5,140 bases of DNA, taken from Sulfurimonas sp. (GTDB lineage: Bacteria; Campylobacterota; Campylobacteria; Campylobacterales; Sulfurimonadaceae). Location: positions 1-5,140 of the forward strand of contig JALUZQ010000262.1 in the NCBI GenBank assembly GCA_027011725.1. Direction: 5' to 3'. Below the pieces are notes generated by a model that was given only the letters and a program-made list of their open reading frames with translations, was not told the origin of the DNA and did no database searches. This document shows positions 1 to 4,544 of the stretch, piece by piece; positions within the stretch are counted from its first letter, which is position 1; every line of letters begins with the position of its first letter. A program made the position numbers and the translations under genes.

Positions 1-60
1 ATTGTAAAAAATCTGGACATGAAGTTATTATATGAAAACTACTCTTATTTAAACCTTTGA
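1..60 (+). other. Window edge: possible 3' end of a convergent gene
   Basis: Reading frame 1 on the plus strand is open from the first base to a TGA at 58-60 and would encode 19 residues ending YENYSYLNL. If real, it is the C-terminus of a gene entering from the left that converges on the minus-strand operon and overlaps its last gene by about 12 bp. The alternative is spacer, or the start of another minus-strand gene at the ATG at 20..18, which has no visible ribosome-binding site. No hairpin terminator is visible here. Nineteen codons are too few to decide. Confidence 0.2.
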
Positions 61-300
61 AAGTAAAGACAAATCAAAACTAATTATTTCATTTTTACAT
101 TCAATGGTAATGAGACAGGCTTTTTTTGAGATTTTCACTGCATCTACAATACCTTTGAGGAGTTCTATCGTAGACTGCGTTTGAGGGTCATACGCTACAA
201 GAGTTTCCTCTTTAATGGTAAATATTCTGCCGCCTCCGCAGCCATCACCTATAATGCCCTCACATACCAAATCATCTTGTAAATCAAAACCATGAGTCAT
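49..300 (-). CDS. Small hypothetical protein, 83 aa, last gene of the surE operon
   Basis: I do not recognise this protein. From the chosen start it has 83 residues, no signal peptide and no membrane segment, so it is probably cytoplasmic. A glycine-rich turn, GDGCGGGR (residues 18-25), is followed by alternating hydrophobic and polar stretches (FTIKEETLVAYD, ACLITIECKNEIISFDL) that look like consecutive beta strands. Cysteines are at 13, 21, 62 and 68. An in-frame ATG lies 21 bp further upstream (321), but only the ATG at 300 has a strong Shine-Dalgarno sequence, AGAGGAG, seven bases away, so I start there. It overlaps the end of the preceding membrane-protein gene by 17 bp, which implies coupled translation. 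The function is unknown. A metal-binding or small beta-sheet protein is only a guess. Confidence 0.75.
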   Translation of the reverse strand: MTHGFDLQDDLVCEGIIGDGCGGGRIFTIKEETLVAYDPQTQSTIELLKGIVDAVKISKKACLITIECKNEIISFDLSLLSKV

Positions 301-667
301 CAAGGCACTCCTCTTTTGCATCTTTTAAGAACTCTTTGTACTCACTTGAATTTTTATCAAGTGCCTTATACTCCAAATAAGTGTAGTTCTTAAAAGTCGC
401 ATCATCTAAACATTTGCAGAGTTTTGTAGAGTTCTCATCTCCGCTGCAGTGTGAGAGCATTTCACTTTTTTGTCTCTCTTCCCAGCCAGTATAAGAGATA
501 TAGTAAGGATACAACACCCAAATGGCAAAACCGATGGTCAGCACAATATTTAAAATGTACTCTTTCTTTTTCGTTTGTCGGTACTTCCTTACATCATACA
601 CCAAAGCGATGATAAAAACAACTTGCAATGAAATATTAAACCAGTCACTATCTAAAAAATCAAACAC
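284..667 (-). CDS. Two-helix inner-membrane protein with four-cysteine periplasmic tail (unknown function)
   Basis: This 127-residue protein starts at GTG, with AAGGA nine bases upstream. Two hydrophobic segments (about residues 11-25 and 38-58) flank a very basic loop (RKYRQTKKK). By the positive-inside rule that loop is cytoplasmic, so both ends lie in the periplasm. The tail from residue 60 carries four cysteines (74, 84, 86, 121) around CKCLDD and TYLEYKALD. This resembles small exported proteins I recall with a CxC followed by a Y/F-x-E-x-x-x-L-D helix and a final E-E-C, where paired disulfides are plausible. It overlaps the tcdA-like gene by 8 bp and the next gene by 17 bp, so it is co-translated with both. 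No catalytic motif is visible. A membrane-bound accessory or redox-sensitive protein is speculation. Confidence 0.8.
   Translation of the reverse strand: MFDFLDSDWFNISLQVVFIIALVYDVRKYRQTKKKEYILNIVLTIGFAIWVLYPYYISYTGWEERQKSEMLSHCSGDENSTKLCKCLDDATFKNYTYLEYKALDKNSSEYKEFLKDAKEECLDDSWF
308..314 (-). promoter_or_regulatory. Shine-Dalgarno sequence that fixes the start of the 83-aa gene
   Basis: AGAGGAG on the minus strand lies seven bases before the ATG at 300..298. The upstream in-frame ATG at 321 has only AAAG before it. This supports the shorter, 83-residue reading. The site lies inside the coding sequence of the preceding gene. Confidence 0.75.
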
Positions 668-1310
668 TATTTTTGTTCCTTATCTCTTTTATGGCCTCAG
701 CACACATTGTCAGCCCAAACGCAGCGGTTACACCCATAAAACTCCCTTTCTCTTTTATCTGTGCCTCTTCGGAAGAAAATATCACCTTATATTTCTTTTT
801 AAAGCCTCTCTTTTTTAGTTCATAACGGATTTTTGAGCCAAACTTATCACCATAACTCTTCCAGATGTCCCCTACTTGAATCTTTGTCGGGTCAAGCCGC
901 TTTGCACTCCCAAAAGAGGAGATGAGCTTTTTGTAACACTTCTGTGCAAGTGCCAACTTTGCATTTCTGTCATCAATGGCATCAAGCACCAGGTCATACG
1001 CCTCAAAGTCAAACGCAGCCACCCACTCTTCATCTATGCGTTTGTTTATAATCTCAATTTCTGGGTAGTGTTCTTTGAGTGCCTCGACCTTCACTTCATT
1101 TTCATGGAGTTCTGACCACATTTGGCGGTTTTGGTTTGATGCATCATAGGTATCAAAATCAACGATGGTAATCTGCTTTACTCCGCTTCGGTACAAACAA
1201 TCAAGACAAAAACTTCCGACTCCGCCTACACCGAGCAAAAGAACCTTGGCATCTTCAAGAGTATGAAAATCCTCTTTCAAAAGTAGTTTTATACGGTCAT
1301 ATTTTGCCAT
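660..1310 (-). CDS. tcdA: TcdA/CsdL-family E1-like protein, probable tRNA threonylcarbamoyladenosine dehydratase
   Basis: This is a ThiF/MoeB/E1-like adenylating enzyme of the TcdA (CsdL/YgdL) branch. In that family the enzyme uses ATP to cyclise the t6A base at position 37 of ANN-decoding tRNAs. Visible features are the nucleotide loop GVGGVGS (residues 27-33), acidic residues D51 and D53, NQNRQ (59-63), K74 and DAIDD (110-114). The TcdA-like stretch LDPTKIQVGD (139-148) and a VFSTE-like KVIFSSEEA (175-183) place it nearer TcdA than ThiF or MoeB. At 216 residues it is shorter than E. coli TcdA (about 268), mostly in the segment between KVIFSSE and the C-terminal helix. The ATG at 1310 overlaps the surE stop as TGATG. 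A GTG 12 bp upstream would add four residues (MAGL) but is less likely. A different E1-like role remains possible. Confidence 0.85.
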   Translation of the reverse strand: MAKYDRIKLLLKEDFHTLEDAKVLLLGVGGVGSFCLDCLYRSGVKQITIVDFDTYDASNQNRQMWSELHENEVKVEALKEHYPEIEIINKRIDEEWVAAFDFEAYDLVLDAIDDRNAKLALAQKCYKKLISSFGSAKRLDPTKIQVGDIWKSYGDKFGSKIRYELKKRGFKKKYKVIFSSEEAQIKEKGSFMGVTAAFGLTMCAEAIKEIRNKNSV

Positions 1311-2098
1311 CAGTCCAGCCACTTCTCTAAGGTCTCAATGCGTTCATATGCACTCAAGTCAAGCATTATAGGCGTAATGGAGATATACCCGTCACGAATG
1401 GCTTCATAGTCACTTATCATCCCCTCTTTTCCCTCGCGTGCGCGAAAGTTCAGCGGGTGTAAACCAAGCCAGTAGTGCTCTTCGCCTCGTGGATTGGCAT
1501 GCACTTCCGCTTCGTTCGTATAGACTCTGTAGCCCGCGTAGGTTATCTTTATATCTGCCTCTGTTTTTTCAGGAGGAATGTTTACATTTAAGAACTCTCT
1601 GTCATTTAAAGGAAAGGTATCTTGACGTACCTTTGTGACAAGCTTTTTGATGGTCTCTTTTGCCAAAGTAAAGTCACCATTTGGGTTGGTAAAGTCCATA
1701 ACCTGAGAGATGGCGATGGATGGAATACCATGCAGCACTCCTTCCATAGCACCCGCAGCCGTACCACTATAAGTAATATCTTCACCCATATTCGAGCCGC
1801 GATTGATGCCGCTTACAACCAAGTCAGGCTTTTCATTTTGAAATATCGCACTCAAAGAGAGGTAAACGCAGTCGGTAGGTGTGCCATCTTCAAGCTTGAA
1901 GAAGTTCTCTTCTACAGGGATGAAACGCAGTGGCTTGGTAAGTGTTAAAGAGTGTCCACACGCAGACTTTTCATGTGCAGGTGCGACCACCACCACCTCA
2001 ACATCTTCAAGTTCATTCAGAGCCAAACGCAGCTCATTAATCCCCTTTGCCTCAAATCCATCATCATTTGTTACTAAAATTTTATATCTTTTTTTCAT
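1310..2098 (-). CDS. surE: 5'/3'-nucleotidase SurE
   Basis: SurE is a metal-dependent cytoplasmic phosphatase that removes phosphate from nucleoside 5'- and 3'-monophosphates and, in some species, short polyphosphate. The 262 residues match the usual length. The family signature is complete: NDDG (residues 11-14) with metal ligands D12 and D13, the serine of EKSACGHS (S45), the GTPTDCV loop (72-78), SGINRGSNMGED (96-107) with metal ligand N98, and SGTAAGAMEG (111-120). The C-terminal YAGYRVYTNEAEVHANPRGE region and TPIMLDLS (242-249) are also typical. The ATG start gives the expected MKKRYKILVTNDDG N-terminus. No Shine-Dalgarno sequence precedes it, and a -10 box ends six bases before the ATG, so the message may be leaderless. 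It leads a four-gene overlapping operon. I recall the same surE-ThiF-family pair in C. jejuni. Confidence 0.97.
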   Translation of the reverse strand: MKKRYKILVTNDDGFEAKGINELRLALNELEDVEVVVVAPAHEKSACGHSLTLTKPLRFIPVEENFFKLEDGTPTDCVYLSLSAIFQNEKPDLVVSGINRGSNMGEDITYSGTAAGAMEGVLHGIPSIAISQVMDFTNPNGDFTLAKETIKKLVTKVRQDTFPLNDREFLNVNIPPEKTEADIKITYAGYRVYTNEAEVHANPRGEEHYWLGLHPLNFRAREGKEGMISDYEAIRDGYISITPIMLDLSAYERIETLEKWLD

Positions 2099-2104
2099 AG
2101 TGGT

Positions 2105-2112
2105 ATTTTATA
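2105..2112 (-). promoter_or_regulatory. -10 box of the surE operon
   Basis: On the minus strand TATAAAAT occupies 2112 to 2105; TAAAAT matches the TATAAT consensus at five of six bases. It ends six bases before the surE ATG, so transcription would start at or next to that codon. A -35 box is not clear (TTAAAT, 3/6, at the right distance), which is normal for Campylobacterota promoters. T-rich sequence lies just upstream. Confidence 0.55.
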
Positions 2113-2114
2113 CT
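2109..2114 (+). promoter_or_regulatory. Possible -10 box (TATACT) facing the 183-aa gene
   Basis: TATACT matches TATAAT at five of six bases and would start transcription near 2121, leaving a leader of roughly 68 bases before the ATG at 2189. It shares four bases with the surE -10 box on the other strand, so the two promoters could not both be occupied. An alternative promoter for the same gene lies at 2130-2156. Confidence 0.35.
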
Positions 2115-2129
2115 AAAGAACATTTACAT

Positions 2130-2156
2130 TTAAGCATCTCACATTTTTTCCGATAT
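2130..2156 (+). promoter_or_regulatory. Sigma28 (FliA)-like promoter upstream of the 183-aa gene
   Basis: TCCGATAT (2149-2156) matches the E. coli FliA -10 consensus GCCGATAA at six of eight bases and fits the CGATWT form I recall for Campylobacter sigma28 promoters. TTAAG (2130-2134) stands 16-17 bases upstream as a partial match to the TAAA -35 element. Transcription would begin near 2163 and give a short leader containing AAGGAGAG. The match is by eye and unscored; the -35 half is imperfect. Confidence 0.4.
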
Positions 2157-2188
2157 TTCTCTAAGAAAAGTGTCCAAGGAGAGAAGAT

Positions 2189-2740
2189 ATGATAAACAGA
2201 TATGAGCAAAACAACTACTACGCGCATGATTTGAACATTGCTATGCAGACCTCAAGCGGTGACCGTATTACCATGGACTTCTCAAACCATAAAAGTTCTT
2301 CACTCTCCTACTCAAAAGATGCTAAAGGCGAGTCAGCATCGATGCAGTTTTCATCTATGCAGTCATTTCAGTTCACTATAGAATCAAACGGCATAGATGC
2401 ACAGGACAAAAAAGAGATAGATGCCTTTATGAAAAAGGCAAAGCCCTTCATAGACAAGTTTTTAAAAGAGCTTAGTGAAGATGCTCCGGGTACTCCCGTA
2501 ACGCTCGCCGCAAAACAAATAGCCGCTGCGTTTGAGCCAAATACCCAAAATACTCCGCAAAAGAACGAGCACATTAAAACAAACATCGTCAAAGCATTTG
2601 ATGAAGCCTTTAAGCAACTTCCGCCGCCAAAAGAGGAACTCAAGGTCAATAGTCTTGAAAAGATCTTTAAAGATGCACAGAAACTCCTTGAAAAGACTCT
2701 CAAAGAGTTTGACGATTTTAATAAAAAAATTTACGTTTAA
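2189..2740 (+). CDS. Hypothetical soluble protein, 183 aa, behind a sigma28-like promoter
   Basis: I do not recognise this protein with confidence. It has 183 residues, no signal peptide, no membrane segment and no cysteine. The first third is rich in Ser, Gln, Tyr and Met (SSSLSYSK, SMQFSSMQSFQFTIE) and looks beta-rich. Residues 70-97 form an amphipathic helix with many lysines and aspartates (AQDKKEIDAFMKKAKPFIDK), then a proline/glutamine-rich linker (98-125) leads to charged helices that may be a coiled coil (150-180). The pattern of an FTIE strand, an acidic-lysine helix and then a linker faintly recalls DUF5610-type proteins, some from flagellated bacteria, but I cannot confirm this. 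The ATG follows AAGGAGAG (2176-2183) at good spacing. It is transcribed away from surE. No hairpin-plus-T-run terminator follows, so its transcript may run into the sensor operon. Confidence 0.85.
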   Translation: MINRYEQNNYYAHDLNIAMQTSSGDRITMDFSNHKSSSLSYSKDAKGESASMQFSSMQSFQFTIESNGIDAQDKKEIDAFMKKAKPFIDKFLKELSEDAPGTPVTLAAKQIAAAFEPNTQNTPQKNEHIKTNIVKAFDEAFKQLPPPKEELKVNSLEKIFKDAQKLLEKTLKEFDDFNKKIYV

Positions 2741-2757
2741 TAAAACATTGTTATAAT
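2730..2757 (+). promoter_or_regulatory. Promoter of the Cache-sensor/two-component operon
   Basis: TATAAT at 2752-2757 is a perfect -10 box. TTTACG at 2730-2735 is a 4/6 match to TTGACA with a 16-base spacer, and it lies inside the last codons of the upstream gene. The start point would fall near 2764, about 33 bases before the TTG start at 2797. The distance from the upstream stop (12 bp to the -10 box) means the operon has its own promoter despite the short gap. Confidence 0.6.
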
Positions 2758-2788
2758 ACTCCTCCATTTTAGCAAAAGCTGAGGAGTA
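2757..2788. repeat. Inverted repeat TACTCCTC/GAGGAGTA around the start site and ribosome-binding site
   Basis: TACTCCTC (2757-2764) is the exact reverse complement of GAGGAGTA (2781-2788), with a 16-base spacer that itself contains AGC-AAAA-GCT. The right arm is the Shine-Dalgarno sequence of the sensor gene (GAGGAG, ten bases before TTG 2797). The left arm lies between the -10 box and the predicted start point. As DNA it could be an operator; as RNA it would form only on transcripts coming from further upstream and would then hide the ribosome-binding site. No T-run follows, so it is not an ordinary intrinsic terminator. Confidence 0.6.
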
Positions 2789-2796
2789 GAGAGACC

Positions 2797-3894
2797 TTGT
2801 TCAAAAAAGTAGCCCCTGTTTTTCTTATACTCATTCTTATTACCCTCTTTTTTACCTACTACTACAACAACAAGGTCAAAGAGCAAAAACTCAACAATAT
2901 TCTAGACCAGATGCGCCTCACGCTCAAAAGCCAGCTTAAAACACATCAGATGGATGATCTGCAAATAGCACTCATGCTCTCCAAGAACAAAGGACTCATC
3001 GACGCTTTAGAGAATGATGATGAAGATCTCGGCTACAAGATCATCTCCGATATTTCTAAAACTATACAAAAGAGTACAGGCAAAAGAATCCGTACTCAAG
3101 TGATAACAAGTGAGCTTAATATCTTTGCACGAAGTTGGGATGACATCTATGCAGGGATGCCCATAGGAGACTATAGAACAGACCTCAAATACTTCTACAC
3201 ACATAATACGCCGAGAACTTCCATAGAGGTTGGAAGAAGACTCGGCATAAAAGCCACCGTTCCTGTATACAAAGACAAAAAACTTATAGGCTATGTGGAG
3301 TCTATCTCCTTTTTTAAGTCCATCACCGATTTTTTCAGCTCTATTGGAGTGGATCTTTACGTATTGCTTGATGTCAAACATACCGATACCGCCGTTTTAA
3401 TGATGCAAAACCTTACCATAGGCAACTACATACTTGCAAACAGGAACTATAACTACACCCATCTTCAAACCCTGCATAAGCTCGACTTTAAAACGCTTAA
3501 ACTGAAAGGGATCGAGCATAAAGATAAAAAATATATCTTCTACCAAAACATGCATGATGGAGAGAACAAGATCATAGGCGGTTTTGTGTTTGTACTTCCT
3601 GAGCGTTATCTCAACTACTTTAGAAACCCGGAAGACAACATCTCTTTTTTAATAAACATCACACGAAGTTCGCTCTATGACATCGTAAAAGAGGAGAAAA
3701 AGCATGAACATGACATCTACAAAGAGTACTCTGCTTCTTCACTTGTCTATCTGCAAGATGTCATTGACAAAGAGGACAGAGAGGTCTTTTTTGATGAGGC
3801 GTATGAAAAGTTTGACAAATACTCAAAAGATGAGCTTATACAGATGATGCTCAACCGAAGAATAGTAAAAAAAATAGATGGAAAGATACAATGA
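2797..3894 (+). CDS. Stand-alone membrane-anchored double-Cache-like sensor protein
   Basis: The 365-residue protein has one N-terminal membrane helix (residues 5-23, after MFKK), then a long region that should lie in the periplasm. Residues about 35-270 read as a double-Cache sensor: a long helix, the stretch RTQVITSELNIFARSWDD (99-116), SIEVGRRLGIKATVPVY (142-158), KLIGYVESI (162-170), VDLYVLLD (185-192), NYILANRNYNY (210-220) and a final GGFVFVLPERY strand (261-271). It resembles the dCache_3-type domains I recall from receptors and kinases of this phylum. R112-x-W114 recalls part of the ligand-binding motif of Cache receptors. No kinase, methyl-accepting, cyclase or HAMP domain is present, and no second membrane helix follows; the last 95 residues are charged and helical. 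The TTG start has GAGGAG ten bases upstream and is preceded in frame by a stop at 2770. It overlaps the regulator gene by 4 bp (ATGA). Confidence 0.85.
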   Translation: MFKKVAPVFLILILITLFFTYYYNNKVKEQKLNNILDQMRLTLKSQLKTHQMDDLQIALMLSKNKGLIDALENDDEDLGYKIISDISKTIQKSTGKRIRTQVITSELNIFARSWDDIYAGMPIGDYRTDLKYFYTHNTPRTSIEVGRRLGIKATVPVYKDKKLIGYVESISFFKSITDFFSSIGVDLYVLLDVKHTDTAVLMMQNLTIGNYILANRNYNYTHLQTLHKLDFKTLKLKGIEHKDKKYIFYQNMHDGENKIIGGFVFVLPERYLNYFRNPEDNISFLINITRSSLYDIVKEEKKHEHDIYKEYSASSLVYLQDVIDKEDREVFFDEAYEKFDKYSKDELIQMMLNRRIVKKIDGKIQ

Positions 3895-4544
3895 AAATAC
3901 TGCTTTTAGAAGATGAATACTCACTGCGTATCAGCGTAGAGGAGTTCTTAGAGGACATAGGTTATGAAGTTGATGGTTTTATGGATGGGCTTGAAGCCTA
4001 TGATGCTGTCTACGACAAAGCCTATGACATCTTACTCCTTGATGTCAATGTTCCTTCACTCAATGGTTTTGAGCTGCTCAAAAAACTCCGTGAAGATTCC
4101 ATTCAAACTCCAGCCATATTTTTAACGTCCATGACCGATATGAGTGATCTTAAAGAGGGGTATAAACGAGGATGCTGTGACTATATCCGTAAACCTTTTG
4201 ACCTTGAAGAACTTGAGCTGCGCATCGATCAGGCACTCGCTTCTCATCTACAAAATGAGAGTTCACTTGTTACACTTGGATGTTCACTGACCTATGATCT
4301 CAAAAAGAGTAAACTCTCTCAAGATGACAAAGAGATAGTGCTGCGCAAAACAGAAAAAGAGCTGCTTGAAGTGCTCATAAAGAACAAGAACTCCATCGTC
4401 TCGACACAGATGTTTCAAGACGAGGTCTGGGGTGAGTATGTAGAACCGGCAACTATCAGGGTACAGCTCAACAACCTCAAAAAGAAACTGCCTGAAGATA
4501 TCATACAAAACAGACGCGGTTTAGGATATATTATTGAAAGATAA
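3891..4544 (+). CDS. OmpR-family response regulator (receiver + winged-helix DNA-binding)
   Basis: This is a cytoplasmic transcription regulator of 217 residues, the normal size for the OmpR/PhoB family. The receiver domain (1-118) has the acidic pair E7/D8, the phospho-acceptor D51 in LLLDVNVPSLNGFELL, the conserved T79 in FLTS, the aromatic switch residue Y98 and K101 in KPFD. The DNA-binding winged helix spans about 126-217, with TEKELLEVLIKN, the VSTQMFQDEVWG helix, the recognition helix around TIRVQLNNLKKKL and the wing RRGLGYIIER. All catalytic receiver residues are present, so it should be phosphorylated, presumably by the kinase encoded next. The ATG overlaps the sensor stop codon as ATGA, and GGAAAG lies just upstream. 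Its target promoters are unknown; the inverted repeat before the operon is one candidate for autoregulation. Confidence 0.95.
   Translation: MKILLLEDEYSLRISVEEFLEDIGYEVDGFMDGLEAYDAVYDKAYDILLLDVNVPSLNGFELLKKLREDSIQTPAIFLTSMTDMSDLKEGYKRGCCDYIRKPFDLEELELRIDQALASHLQNESSLVTLGCSLTYDLKKSKLSQDDKEIVLRKTEKELLEVLIKNKNSIVSTQMFQDEVWGEYVEPATIRVQLNNLKKKLPEDIIQNRRGLGYIIER
4523..4526 (+). promoter_or_regulatory. Ribosome-binding site that sets the TTG start of the kinase
   Basis: AGGA seven bases before TTG 4534 lies inside the last codons of the regulator gene. The kinase frame is closed by a TAG at 4522-4524 just upstream, and the first in-frame ATG would fall within the first membrane helix, so TTG at 4534 is the only sensible start. 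Confidence 0.65.

Noticed and set aside
522..1115. Plus-strand open frames opposite the membrane-protein and tcdA-like genes
   Set aside because: Both minus-strand genes are supported by motifs, start sites and operon overlaps; the plus-strand frames are not.
2157..2185. TTCTCT...AGAGAA 6-bp inverted repeat over the ribosome-binding site of the 183-aa gene
   Set aside because: It is short, with a 17-base loop, and AT-rich spacers often contain a pyrimidine run complementary to the Shine-Dalgarno sequence; the left arm would also be largely missing from a sigma28-driven transcript.
1438..2192. Plus-strand open frames antisense to surE
   Set aside because: surE is unambiguous on the minus strand with all family motifs; the antisense frames have low-complexity, implausible proteins and no start signals.
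2368..2767. Long open frames on the minus strand (2703..2368 and 2767..2462) opposite the 183-aa gene
   Set aside because: They are serine/cysteine/phenylalanine-rich antisense shadows with no ribosome-binding site, lying under a plus-strand gene that has AAGGAGAG and consistent protein character.
2741..2796. Intrinsic terminator between the 183-aa gene and the sensor operon
   Set aside because: An inverted repeat is present, but it is not followed by a T-run and it overlaps the promoter and ribosome-binding site of the next gene.
3007..3381. Minus-strand open frame inside the Cache sensor gene
   Set aside because: It is a shadow of the plus-strand gene; its composition is unnatural and there is no ribosome-binding site.
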